NCBI RefSeq assembly: GCF_014652895.1
Contig: NZ_BMZR01000002.1
Span: 372,001-436,000, forward strand
Direction of reading: 5' to 3'
DNA length: 64,000 nt
Source: Psychrobacter glaciei
Lineage (GTDB): Bacteria; Pseudomonadota; Gammaproteobacteria; Pseudomonadales; Moraxellaceae
The position numbers and the translations under genes are program-made. Positions 1 to 8,517 of the stretch are shown one piece after another. Each line of letters opens with the position of its first letter. The first letter of the stretch is position 1. The notes beneath the pieces were generated by a model. That model saw only the letters and a list, made by a program, of their open reading frames with translations, was not told the DNA's origin and made no database searches.

Positions 1-446
1 GCTGACAGCGCATTGATGGTAGCGACAAGCTTGCGAATATGACGCGGCTTGCCACTATATAAGCCAATACGCAAATCTGCTAATACCGCTACTGTGAGCG
101 GGGCTGACAAGTCTAAATCAACCGCATGATGCTGTACGCGTAAACAGTTGGGCTGCACAACGACAGTATAAAAGTACAAACCCATCGCGATGGTAGCCAT
201 CAATACAACGCTCGGTGACAATTGTGCCAGTAGAGGCGTCACTTCTTGTACTCGCCCAGTTACCAACAGTAACGCCCAAACTGGCATGGTATAAGCAGCA
301 TAATATAGCGTCAATTTTGACCAAATACGCAAAAAGCGTTTTGTGGGATTGGCATTGAACGTCTGTAATCCTGACCACAATATGATATACGCTAGCAATG
401 CTGCCGCTGTCGTGATGCTGAGCGTATAAAGAGCGTGGTCAGTCAT
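1..446 (-). CDS. Metallophosphoesterase with N-terminal membrane segments (3' part outside window)
   Basis: This partial protein of about 148 visible residues begins at ATG 446, behind a weak AGG, and runs off the left edge. The first ~100 residues hold about three hydrophobic segments. Next comes VAVLADLRIGLYSG, which matches the first metal-binding block of membrane-anchored calcineurin-like phosphoesterases (YkuE/YaeI-like), followed by PRHIRKLVATIN as in that family. The family would hydrolyse phosphate esters or phospholipid head groups at the membrane; the actual substrate is unknown. Oddity: family members have D-x-H here, with both residues binding metal, whereas this one reads D-L-R (codon CGT at about 70-72). 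The remaining metal-binding motifs lie outside the window, so activity cannot be judged. Confidence 0.7.
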   Translation of the reverse strand, partial: MTDHALYTLSITTAAALLAYIILWSGLQTFNANPTKRFLRIWSKLTLYYAAYTMPVWALLLVTGRVQEVTPLLAQLSPSVVLMATIAMGLYFYTVVVQPNCLRVQHHAVDLDLSAPLTVAVLADLRIGLYSGKPRHIRKLVATINALS

Positions 447-691
447 AATTACCTAGCTGTATATAGAGGTATGAATAGTCGTTTGTGCAGTGGTCAATTA
501 ATGTTGTTCAATCAAATCAACACCCAACTCAATGTCGCTTAATCAAAGTTAAATCGAGCAATAGCATATCATCAAAATCAATCGATAAAAAAATCAGCCA
601 TTATAGAGGTCGCGCTCTATGATAGACAAGTATAATTATCAACGCTTAGTGAGATACTTCATTTAAGCATAGTAGATTGACTATATGGTGG

Positions 692-2146
692 CTATTCAAT
701 GCGCAGGCCGATAATACCAGGGATGCCTTGGCGCATGACTTCAATCGTTACTACCCCTTTTTTGGGAAGTGAGGAGATAGCGCTGGAGAAATCAGTGACC
801 TTCGCAATCGGCTTTTGGTGAAAGTTGGTAACGATATCGCCAGCGAAAATACCTGAACGCGCGGCTAAGCCAGTCGGGTCGACGGTCGTGACCAATATGC
901 CTGTTTTGTTGTCAACAGCCAGCTCTGCCTGCTCATCTGGAGTCAAATTGCGCAGACGTAAGCCCAGTTGTATCTCATCGTCTTGCTGTGAGCCGCTTTG
1001 CGCTCGGACATCATTTGGCGCATACGTTAGCGTGCCTTTTACCGTCATTTGCTTGCCGTCACGCTGAATCTGAGCACTGAACGGATCATTGGGTCGTGCT
1101 CGATTGAGCAGATTCAATAAATCTGCGGCGCGCATAATCTGTACATCATTATATTGCAAAATAATGTCGCCTGATTGCAGACCTGATTTTTGTGCTGGTG
1201 AATCTGGTGAGACACGTGTAAGCAGAGCACCCTGTGGACGAGCCAAGTTATACGCTTCGGCCAGATTGCGATCGATGTCTTGAGGATAAATACCCATATA
1301 GGCACGCGCGACTTCACCGTTGGTTTTTAGCTGCTCGTAGATATCCATCGCCGCGTCAATGGGAATAGAAAACGACAAGCCCATATAACCGCCCGTCCCA
1401 CTAAAGATACGTGAGTTGATACCGATAACTTCACCGCGCTGATTGAATAAAGGTCCACCTGAATTACCCGGATTTAATGCTACGTCGGTTTGGATAAAAG
1501 GCACACTGGTCTCACGTGAAAAACTGCGTGACTTGGCACTCACGATACCTGCGGATGCCGAATAATCAAAGCCAAATGGCGAGCCAATCGCCAATACCGG
1601 CTCACCTACTTTTAGACTGTTTGAATCGCCAATGGGCAAAGCTGGGAACTGATCACCCACGACTTTGAGCACGGCCACATCTGAGCGCTCATCGCTACCC
1701 ACCAAGGTCACATCCAGCTCGGTTCTATCATTAAGAGTCACAGTGATTTTATCTGCTCCAGCAACCACATGATGATTGGTCAACATATAACCATCAGTGG
1801 TGACAAAAAAGGCAGTGCCATAAGCGTGTTCAATCGCGGGCTTCGCTGCTTGATCTGGGATACGCAAGCGATCCCCGAAGAACTGACGTAAAAGCTCGGC
1901 GGTTTGTGCTTTGGCAAGCTCATCTTCACTGACCGTTTTGGTGACATTGACCCGTGCCACCGCTGGCGTCACTTGCTGTACCAAGTCAGAGAAGTCAGCA
2001 GTGGTGACCGCTGCTTGTGCCTGAGGCATAGTGGCTGCATTAATGCCTATCGCCATTACCGTGCCGATAGACAGTGCCAAACTGCTACGTTGCAACCAAC
2101 GCTGCATACGAATAGTGGGTTGCGCTTGAAACATATTGATAGGCAT
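692..2146 (-). CDS. Periplasmic serine endoprotease of the DegQ/MucD (HtrA) family
   Basis: A 484-residue precursor that would degrade or hold misfolded envelope proteins in the periplasm. A signal peptide covers about residues 1-46, ending in AQA. The trypsin-like domain carries the triad His126 (TNHHVV), Asp156 (RSDVAVLK) and Ser229 (GNSGGPLF). Two PDZ domains follow at about 281-372 and 390-480. Length and layout match DegP/DegQ/MucD. The chosen ATG is preceded by GGAGAC five bases upstream, so the first Met is preferred over Met14. It stands alone, with about 245 bp to the upstream gene on the same strand side. Which HtrA paralogue it is (DegP, DegQ or MucD) cannot be settled from sequence alone. 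Confidence 0.93.
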   Translation of the reverse strand: MPINMFQAQPTIRMQRWLQRSSLALSIGTVMAIGINAATMPQAQAAVTTADFSDLVQQVTPAVARVNVTKTVSEDELAKAQTAELLRQFFGDRLRIPDQAAKPAIEHAYGTAFFVTTDGYMLTNHHVVAGADKITVTLNDRTELDVTLVGSDERSDVAVLKVVGDQFPALPIGDSNSLKVGEPVLAIGSPFGFDYSASAGIVSAKSRSFSRETSVPFIQTDVALNPGNSGGPLFNQRGEVIGINSRIFSGTGGYMGLSFSIPIDAAMDIYEQLKTNGEVARAYMGIYPQDIDRNLAEAYNLARPQGALLTRVSPDSPAQKSGLQSGDIILQYNDVQIMRAADLLNLLNRARPNDPFSAQIQRDGKQMTVKGTLTYAPNDVRAQSGSQQDDEIQLGLRLRNLTPDEQAELAVDNKTGILVTTVDPTGLAARSGIFAGDIVTNFHQKPIAKVTDFSSAISSLPKKGVVTIEVMRQGIPGIIGLRIE

Positions 2147-2810
2147 ATTGTCTCCATATGAGTGGTTATTATTGTTAGCAACAATATTATCGCTATTATC
2201 GCCATAATAGAATAGATAGCAAGCTTGTATAAATCTATAGGGATAATCTATAGCAATAATTTATAAGGAACAATTTATAAGCAACCATCTTGAACGCTGG
2301 TCAGCTTATTACTATTACTTGCCTGCCAGTTTGTGTCGTAGCGATGGGTAAGGATAATGACGTGAATATAAGCCATTTTGATACCCCGTCGTCTTATCCC
2401 CTCGATTTCGTAATCTTTTATAGCGCGTTCACCTAATCATGTGTCAGCGCAGAACGATGGCGCGCGGCTATCACGTCAGACAGACCCTTGACATATATAA
2501 AATAAAATCATGATATGATAACAAGCCTAATAAATTTTTTAGCAAACAATAGTTAGCCACATCGGGCAGCTATGAACTATACACTAATCGAATTGGCTTT
2601 TAACGCCCTTATTTTCCATCTTTTGCGCTTCTAGCATTTTTTTATTTATCTAGAGACGCGTTTGTCTTTACTACTATATAGTATATATATCATCCATGAT
2701 TCATGATGGCTATGGTTATTATTAATTTGCCGTTATAAAAGGTTTTGGCCGCTAACGATAACCCACTTTAATAGCTAGACAGCATCACAAGATTATAAAA
2801 GGATTAATTT
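2147..2810. other. 664-bp intergenic region between divergent genes
   Basis: The region is AT-rich and lies between the protease gene (leftward) and the antiporter gene (rightward), so it should hold both promoters. No convincing ORF or RNA gene is visible. A possible rightward promoter is listed separately. Short palindromic stretches (tatatagtatatata, catccatgattcatgatgg) occur near 2680-2710 without a recognisable regulator site. Confidence 0.5.
2488..2519 (+). promoter_or_regulatory. Possible sigma-70 promoter upstream of the antiporter gene
   Basis: A perfect -35 hexamer TTGACA (2488-2493) is followed by TGATAT at 17-bp spacing (2511-2516), overlapping TATGAT (2514-2519, spacing 20). 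It points towards the antiporter gene but lies about 290 bp upstream, so a long leader or another transcript is implied. Weak, pattern-only evidence. Confidence 0.3.
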
Positions 2811-5042
2811 ATGGATACCGCCCTATTATTATCCGGCGTGGTTGGGATCGGCATTGCCGCCCAATGGTTGGCTTGGTATTTAAAGCAACCGTCCATTTTA
2901 TTTTTGTTACTCATTGGCATTGTTGTTGGGCCCGTACTCGGCGTTTTCGACCCTGATTTAGTCTTGGGCGAGCTGATGTTCCCGTTCATCTCTTTGGGCG
3001 TGGCGATTATTTTGTTCGAAGGCTCACTGACCCTTGAGTTTGATGAAATCAAGCAACACGGCACGGTCGTACAGATGCTGGTGTCGGTCGGGGTGCTCAT
3101 CACCATTGCTATCGTCGCGCTGTCGACTTATCTATTGTTCGATGTCGATCCATTGATTGCGTTGCTGTTCGGGGCGCTGGTATGTGTCACTGGGCCGACG
3201 GTGATTATGCCATTGTTACGTAGTGTGCGCCCAAACAAGACCATCTCCAATATCCTCAAATGGGAAGGCATTATCATCGATCCCATTGGCGCTATCGCCG
3301 TGGTATTGGTCTATGAGTATATTATCTCTGGTGGTGAAGCCAGCAGCATATTGCTATTTGCCAAAATTGTCGTGCTTGCAACGGCGCTTGGTATGGCTGG
3401 CGCATGGGCATTGGCGTTCTTAATGCGCCGCCATATGGTGCCTGAGTTTTTACGCAATGTCTTTACCCTAGCCTTTGTTTTGGTTTTATTCTCTGTCTCC
3501 AACCATTTAGAGCATGAGTCTGGTCTGCTAACCGTCACCGTCTTGGGCGTCGCACTGGCGAACTGGCCCAAGTTCCCACGTGAGACTATTTTAGAGTTTA
3601 ATGAATCTTTAACCGTTTTACTTATTTCGGTATTATTTATTATTCTTGCAGCTCGTGTTGAGCTGGCAAGCTTAATGAGTGTGGGCTTTGCAGGCTTAGT
3701 GCTACTCGCTATCGTGATGTTCATCGCGCGTCCCTTATCGGTCTGGGCATCTTCCATTGGCTCAAACCTAAAAACCAATGAAAAGCTAATGATCAGCTGG
3801 ATTGGACCACGTGGTATCGTCGCCGCTGCTATCTCATCGCTGTTTGCGATTCGCTTGCAAGAGTATGATATTCAGGGCGTTGAGCTGCTCGTCCCCCTAG
3901 TATTTATGGTCATCATCGGTACAGTCATGATTCAGGGCTTGGGTGCAAAAGTAGTGGGCAATTTACTTGGTGTGCGTGAGCCTGAGACTAATGGTATTCT
4001 TATCGTTGGCTCCAATCCAGTTGCGTTGCTAATCGCAACCTCCTTAAAAGACCAAGGCTTCGATGTCATCGTCGCTCATAATAACTATACCAATATCGCC
4101 CGCGCACGTATGAGTGGTCTGCGCACCTATTTTGGCAACCCCATCTCCGATCACGCTGACCATCATCTTGACCTTATCGGTATTGGTCATCTATTCGCGA
4201 TGAGTATGGATAAAGAGATGAATACCTTGTCTGAGATTCATTACCGCCATGAGTTCGGCGAGCGCAAGCTCTATCGCCTCAAGTTCAGCGATGAAAAAGT
4301 GAAAAGTGAGCGCGATGATAAGCAGTCAAACTTTCATTCGCAGTGGTTGTTTGGCAAAGACGTAACCTATACCAAACTTGCCAGTATGCTGTCCAAAAAA
4401 GCCCGTATTAAAATCACTAACATCACGGACAGCTATACGTTTGAGCAGTATAAAGCCGACAATAAGCAGTTCGTGCCGCTCTATACACTAGACAAAGAAG
4501 GCAAGCTGCAAGTCATCACTGATAAGTTCGAAGGATCAGTACCACGTGATCGCAAGCTGATTTCTCTAGTCGTTGATGATGAAGTCCAGCCAAAGCCAGT
4601 GGACGTCACGCCAAAACAAGAGCAAGCCCGTGCTGCCGCAGATGCCAGTTTTGAAGCCAACTCCAAAGCGCCTGAAAAGCGCAAAGAGAAAGAGATGGTG
4701 GAAGATATCGCTGATACCCCAGAGCAAGAGCCATCCATAGCGGTTGATAAAGAGAGTGACGCAGCGAAAAAAACCGTCAAGGCTGAAATAGATAAACGTC
4801 AGGGAGCGGAAGCTAAAGATGTCTCTACTAGCACAGTCAACAAAGGGGTGATGGCAGATAACTCAACGGCAACGTCAAAAACCAGTAAGTCGACTAATAG
4901 TAGTACAAACGGTAATGGTAGTGCGCCCAAGATAAAAAGTGGTGCGCTCGACCCTAACCGCCTACCCGACTCAGATCATGACAATACCGCCAACAATGTG
5001 AAGGTGAAGGATTCGGTAAAAAAGGATGCGGATAAACCATAA
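2811..5042 (+). CDS. CPA1-family Na+/H+ antiporter with TrkA-N-like domain and long hydrophilic tail
   Basis: This 743-residue inner-membrane protein would exchange cytoplasmic Na+ (or K+) for protons, for pH and salt homeostasis. About 12 hydrophobic segments fill residues 1-390, with family blocks GPTVIMPLLRS and WEGIIIDPIGA (the membrane-buried Asp region) and a late GPRGIVAAA. Residues about 400-500 start with GILIVGSNPVALLIATSL, a nucleotide-binding TrkA-N/RCK-like fold with a degenerate glycine motif. The last ~150 residues are low-complexity (Lys, Glu, Ala, Ser, Asn), predicted disordered and not typical of the family. The start is backed by AAAGGA about eight bases upstream. Monocistronic, closed by a terminator. 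NhaP-like is the best label; the cation is inferred from the family. Confidence 0.9.
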   Translation: MDTALLLSGVVGIGIAAQWLAWYLKQPSILFLLLIGIVVGPVLGVFDPDLVLGELMFPFISLGVAIILFEGSLTLEFDEIKQHGTVVQMLVSVGVLITIAIVALSTYLLFDVDPLIALLFGALVCVTGPTVIMPLLRSVRPNKTISNILKWEGIIIDPIGAIAVVLVYEYIISGGEASSILLFAKIVVLATALGMAGAWALAFLMRRHMVPEFLRNVFTLAFVLVLFSVSNHLEHESGLLTVTVLGVALANWPKFPRETILEFNESLTVLLISVLFIILAARVELASLMSVGFAGLVLLAIVMFIARPLSVWASSIGSNLKTNEKLMISWIGPRGIVAAAISSLFAIRLQEYDIQGVELLVPLVFMVIIGTVMIQGLGAKVVGNLLGVREPETNGILIVGSNPVALLIATSLKDQGFDVIVAHNNYTNIARARMSGLRTYFGNPISDHADHHLDLIGIGHLFAMSMDKEMNTLSEIHYRHEFGERKLYRLKFSDEKVKSERDDKQSNFHSQWLFGKDVTYTKLASMLSKKARIKITNITDSYTFEQYKADNKQFVPLYTLDKEGKLQVITDKFEGSVPRDRKLISLVVDDEVQPKPVDVTPKQEQARAAADASFEANSKAPEKRKEKEMVEDIADTPEQEPSIAVDKESDAAKKTVKAEIDKRQGAEAKDVSTSTVNKGVMADNSTATSKTSKSTNSSTNGNGSAPKIKSGALDPNRLPDSDHDNTANNVKVKDSVKKDADKP

Positions 5043-5074
5043 ACGCTATTGTCTGAAAAGCTAATAAGCAAATT

Positions 5075-5107
5075 AAAAGCCCTCATAATGATTATGAGGG
5101 CTTTTTT
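5075..5107. terminator. Bidirectional intrinsic terminator between antiporter gene and tmk
   Basis: The inverted repeat AGCCCTCATAAT / ATTATGAGGGCT is flanked by an A-run on the left and a T-run on the right. It can therefore stop transcripts from both convergent sides. Confidence 0.85.
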
Positions 5108-5206
5108 ATAGGGCACTAGTTGACGATGTTTGGCAAGATTTAGCCCATTTAGATGACTATAGTCAGTGCAAAGTAATATCGAACCATCACGCACTGCTGA
5201 TATCAA

Positions 5207-5262
<56 letters not shown>

Positions 5263-5335
5263 AAAAAATTAATATCAAAAGTATCGTAGCGTTTTTGGGG
5301 TATTTTGACTATATCGAGTGAATTGGAGACACGCC

Positions 5336-6046
5336 CTAGCTAAGATGAAATCTTGTCGCAACTGTTTGCCATACTCGTGCACTGACCTCCTCAGCGCTAC
5401 CTGAGGCATCGATACGCTGGATACGCTCAGGGTGCTCGGCTGCGAGCGTACTGAAACCTGTATGCACCCACGTAAAAAACTCAGTCGCCTGCTGCTCAAA
5501 ACGATCGGCAGCGCTACGTTTACCCGCCCGCTCCATGCCTTCTAATACGGGCAAATCCAACCATAAAGTCAGCTCGGGCAACTGGGTAACGAACTGAGTG
5601 ATGAGGGACTCAATTTTGACTCGTACAGTAACGTCACCATGCGCACGCCCAAAGCCCTGATAGGCAATGGTAGAGTCGGTAAATCGATCACATATCACCC
5701 ATGTTCCCTGCTGTAGTGCTGGCAAGATTACCTGCTGCATATGGTCGCAGCGCGCTGCAAACAATAACAACAGCTCTGTGTCGTCATTGATCTCCGTCAC
5801 CGGATCCAATAATATCTCGCGCACACGCTCTGCAAACGGGCTACCACCTGGCTCACGGGTACGCAGATAGTCGATATCGCTATCTTGCAAGCGCGCACAT
5901 AACTGCTCGATAGCAGTGGTTTTACCCACGCCTTCAGTGCCTTCAAAACTGATAAAGCGCCCTTGCCTGGGCGTTGTATCCGTAATATCAGTCGTGGCTT
6001 GAGTTGAATTGGTTTGCAACAAGTTGGCTGGTATAGATGCTGACAT
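5336..6046 (-). CDS. tmk: Thymidylate kinase
   Basis: A 236-residue dTMP kinase that makes dTDP for DNA synthesis in the cytoplasm. The P-loop is GTEGVGKTT (about 36-44) after ISFE. TREPGG and DRFTDSTIAYQG are the nucleotide- and dTMP-binding blocks. The ~28 residues before the P-loop block are an extra N-terminal extension. Start ATG 6046 is supported by AAGGTC six bases upstream. It lies 87 bp downstream of mltG, in the classical pabC-mltG-tmk order. The usual holB does not follow. Its TAG stop is formed at the end of a mobile-repeat remnant (AGC TAG GGCGTGTC), so the C-terminus may have been altered by insertion. Confidence 0.96.
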   Translation of the reverse strand: MSASIPANLLQTNSTQATTDITDTTPRQGRFISFEGTEGVGKTTAIEQLCARLQDSDIDYLRTREPGGSPFAERVREILLDPVTEINDDTELLLLFAARCDHMQQVILPALQQGTWVICDRFTDSTIAYQGFGRAHGDVTVRVKIESLITQFVTQLPELTLWLDLPVLEGMERAGKRSAADRFEQQATEFFTWVHTGFSTLAAEHPERIQRIDASGSAEEVSARVWQTVATRFHLS

Positions 6047-6133
6047 GATATGACCTTATGTCATTGATGAGCACTATATGAATTTTTATAGCGCTCAGTA
6101 AATGATAGGTTTTATGAAAAGTAAAGCGATGGT

Positions 6134-7429
6134 TTACTGCGGCGGCGTTTGAGATTTTTTCTCACGCATGACGCTCAGGTATTCTTTTACCGCCTGATTG
6201 TGTTCCGCCAAGCTATTGGTGAATTTGTGCCCGCCATTTCCTGTCGCCACAAAGTACAGCGCTTCACTATCCGCTGGATGTAAGGTGGCTTCGATAGAGG
6301 CCGCAGATGGTAGCGCAATCGGCGTTGGTGGCAAACCATCGATTTGATAGGTGTTGTAGGATGTTTTTTCGTCGATGTCTTTACGGCGAATGTTGCCATC
6401 GTAGCGGCTGCCCATGCCATAGATAATCGTCGGATCGGTCTGCATGCGCATGCCTTTATCCAAGCGATTTTTAAACACTGCTGATACTAAGGGACGCTCT
6501 TCTGCCACGCTGGTTTCTTTTTCGATAATAGAGGCCATTACCAGTGCTTCATAAGGACTCTTATAAGGCAAATCTGGCGCACGATTTTCCCACGCTTTGG
6601 TCAACGCTTGCTGCTGACGCTTATACAAATCCGTCAATACCTGCTTGTCACTGGTGCCCTCGCCATAATAATAGGTGTCGGGCGCAAACCACCCTTCAAG
6701 ATTATGATTGACGATAGAGTCATTACTGTTGGTCACGCTCTTTGGCAATATACCGACCAAGTCCAGTCCTTGAGCAATACTGGCGTTACTAGCATCACCG
6801 CTGTCTGCTATTAGCACTTCTTTTTTGATATTGTCGTTATCACGTAGCGATTGATATAAGTCTTTGGACGTTTTACCTTCGATAATTTGCACTTTTACCA
6901 TTGCCGCTTTGGCACCCTGCGCGAGCACTTGTAGCGCCTCAGCGATGGTTGGGTTCTCTGGTAATTGATAAATGCCTGCATGTAATGGTGCATCGACTTG
7001 CGACTTAATATAAAGCTTGGCGACACTAGCAGAAAACAGTGGTGTCTGCTGTTGCCACTGCGGCAGCAATCCGTAGTAAGTCTGACCTTGCTCGATCGTG
7101 ACCATCTGCTGCGGCTGCTCAATCCGTCCAAACAGCGTCTGATAAACTATGACTAAGAGAAACGCTGCAATCAGCCCCAGCACAAGCAATACTTGATAGC
7201 CACGCTGCATAAAGAACGATTGATTGTCCACTTTATATTTACGCGGCTTAGTCTTGCCACTGATGAGCGAGATATCCGTTGCCGGCACTTCCTCGCCTGC
7301 GGCCTCATTCACGACTGGCTTGGCATCCGATGGCGTGCCAGCGATGCGCTCGTCAACAGTGCCCTCTTGCTCATTGGATGGAGTATCATTAGGACGTTCA
7401 GGAGGCGTTTCAGGTGTTGGATTGCTCAT
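6134..7429 (-). CDS. mltG: Endolytic murein transglycosylase MltG (YceG family)
   Basis: This 431-residue inner-membrane enzyme cleaves nascent glycan strands and so sets peptidoglycan chain length. A disordered cytoplasmic N-terminus is followed by one membrane helix (about 80-101, VLLVLGLIAAFLLVIVY). The periplasmic YceG domain carries the catalytic glutamate of ASIIEKETS (about Glu303). LEGWFAPDTYYYG and RMQTDPTIIYG are family-specific. A TTG lies four codons upstream in frame at 7441; the ATG at 7429 is preferred by codon type, but neither has a good ribosome site. It is normally co-transcribed with pabC; here a DpnI-like cassette on the other strand separates them, so mltG must be driven from 7430-7598 or by read-through. 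Confidence 0.94.
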   Translation of the reverse strand: MSNPTPETPPERPNDTPSNEQEGTVDERIAGTPSDAKPVVNEAAGEEVPATDISLISGKTKPRKYKVDNQSFFMQRGYQVLLVLGLIAAFLLVIVYQTLFGRIEQPQQMVTIEQGQTYYGLLPQWQQQTPLFSASVAKLYIKSQVDAPLHAGIYQLPENPTIAEALQVLAQGAKAAMVKVQIIEGKTSKDLYQSLRDNDNIKKEVLIADSGDASNASIAQGLDLVGILPKSVTNSNDSIVNHNLEGWFAPDTYYYGEGTSDKQVLTDLYKRQQQALTKAWENRAPDLPYKSPYEALVMASIIEKETSVAEERPLVSAVFKNRLDKGMRMQTDPTIIYGMGSRYDGNIRRKDIDEKTSYNTYQIDGLPPTPIALPSAASIEATLHPADSEALYFVATGNGGHKFTNSLAEHNQAVKEYLSVMREKKSQTPPQ

Positions 7430-7598
7430 GGCAACTCGCAAGGCAGAGGTTTGCTAGAATTTAGCACTGAACCGTGCGCTTTTCAATGGTATTTGCTTAG
7501 CTTGTGAATTAACTTGCTGTGGATGCGCATTTATATGGCTGAACATTCCTACGCTTTTATTGATATTTTTGTTTTGTCTACTACAAAGAAAACTTATT

Positions 7599-8363
7599 AT
7601 GAATCTACATTTCAACCAACCTCTCGCTGCAAACTATCAATCTGAACCCCAAAGGATTCGTGTGCTCAGTGAAGATTGGGTTGCGAACCAAAGCTATTGC
7701 CCTAATTGTAGTGCCGAGCCATTGGTTGAATTTACGAACGGCAAACCTGTCGCTGATTTTTATTGCTCAAACTGTCATGAGGAATATGAGCTAAAAAGTA
7801 AAAAGGCAAAATTGAGCAACATTATTAATGATGGTGCTTATGACACTATGATTGAACGTATTAATAGTGACAATAATCCCAGCTTTTTCTTTTTGACCTA
7901 CTCTCAAGAATATAGGGTGAATAACTTTTTAATCATTCCTAAGCAGTTCTTTCAGCCGGACATGATTATAAAACGCAAACCATTATCCGTCACTGCCAAA
8001 CGTGCGGGTTGGATTGGTTGCAATATTGACTTGCGCAAAGTGCCTGAGTCGGGGAAAGTGTTTTTGGTCAAAGACCAGCAAGTCATACCACGCGATAATG
8101 TCACCGAGCAATTTCAGAAAACCTTGTTTTTACGCGAGCAATCTATCACATCACGTGGCTGGACATTAGATGTTTGGCAGTGTATCGATAGGCTGGATGT
8201 GAATTTTTCTCTCAATCAGGTTTATGCTTTTGCTGATGAGTTAAAGCTCAAACATCCCGAAAACAATCATGTTAAAGATAAAATCCGTCAGCAACTACAA
8301 GTATTACGCGATAAAGGCATTATCGAATTTTTAGGTCGTGGGCAATATCGAAAGTTGTACTAA
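7599..8363 (+). CDS. dpnI: DpnI-type methyl-directed restriction endonuclease (type IIM)
   Basis: At 254 residues it is the same length as Streptococcus pneumoniae DpnI and, from memory of that sequence, aligns end to end. DpnI cuts GATC only when its adenine is methylated. Visible features: zinc cysteines C34-x2-C37 and C56-x2-C59 (SYCPNC, FYCSNC); a PD-(D/E)xK nuclease core with D53 (VADFYC), E64 and K66 (ELKSKK); RRAGWIG-like AKRAGWIG (134-140); and a C-terminal winged-helix domain (about 183-254) ending FLGRGQYRKLY. The ATG at 7599 is chosen over an in-frame ATG at 7560 because it gives the DpnI N-terminus MNLHFN. It is inserted between pabC and mltG on the opposite strand, with no methylase gene beside it, as in other DpnI/Dam-replacing systems. 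The host is therefore expected to lack Dam methylation (inference). Confidence 0.95.
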   Translation: MNLHFNQPLAANYQSEPQRIRVLSEDWVANQSYCPNCSAEPLVEFTNGKPVADFYCSNCHEEYELKSKKAKLSNIINDGAYDTMIERINSDNNPSFFFLTYSQEYRVNNFLIIPKQFFQPDMIIKRKPLSVTAKRAGWIGCNIDLRKVPESGKVFLVKDQQVIPRDNVTEQFQKTLFLREQSITSRGWTLDVWQCIDRLDVNFSLNQVYAFADELKLKHPENNHVKDKIRQQLQVLRDKGIIEFLGRGQYRKLY

Positions 8364-8504
8364 TTGCTGGAGAATATTGTAGAAATTAGGGCAAAAAACG
8401 AGCAGGAAGCACTATTAAAAGCGCAAGATATGTATCGTAATGAAGAGGCTGTTTTATATCCCGATGATTTTATTGACACCAAATTTAATATTTTTGCGCG
8501 ATAA
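8364..8504 (+). pseudogene. dpnD: DpnD/PcfM-like small protein, 5'-truncated remnant
   Basis: Directly after the DpnI stop codon, in the same frame, 46 codons are open (TTG 8364 to TAA 8502-8504). The peptide contains VEIRAKNEQEALLKAQ, then MYRNEEAVLYPDDFIDTKF. This fits the DpnD-PcfM pattern as I recall it: a beta strand, an EEAL helix, a Y-x-N-E-E-x-V-L turn and D-D-F-x-D-x-F at the end. DpnD is the companion of DpnI in the pneumococcal DpnI cassette. The first ~8-10 residues of the family and an ATG are missing, so this is either a decayed dpnD or a short reading frame reinitiated at TTG. Family assignment is from memory; moderate confidence. Confidence 0.55.
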
Positions 8505-8517
8505 TAAACGGCTTTAT

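Noticed and set aside
2488..2810. A small RNA driven by the TTGACA promoter at 2488
   Set aside because: No terminator hairpin with a T-run follows before the antiporter start, and no known sRNA sequence is recognised; kept only as a possible promoter.
7560..7598. Longer DpnI start at 7560
   Set aside because: It adds 13 hydrophobic residues absent from DpnI; ATG 7599 gives the same 254-residue length and N-terminus as DpnI.
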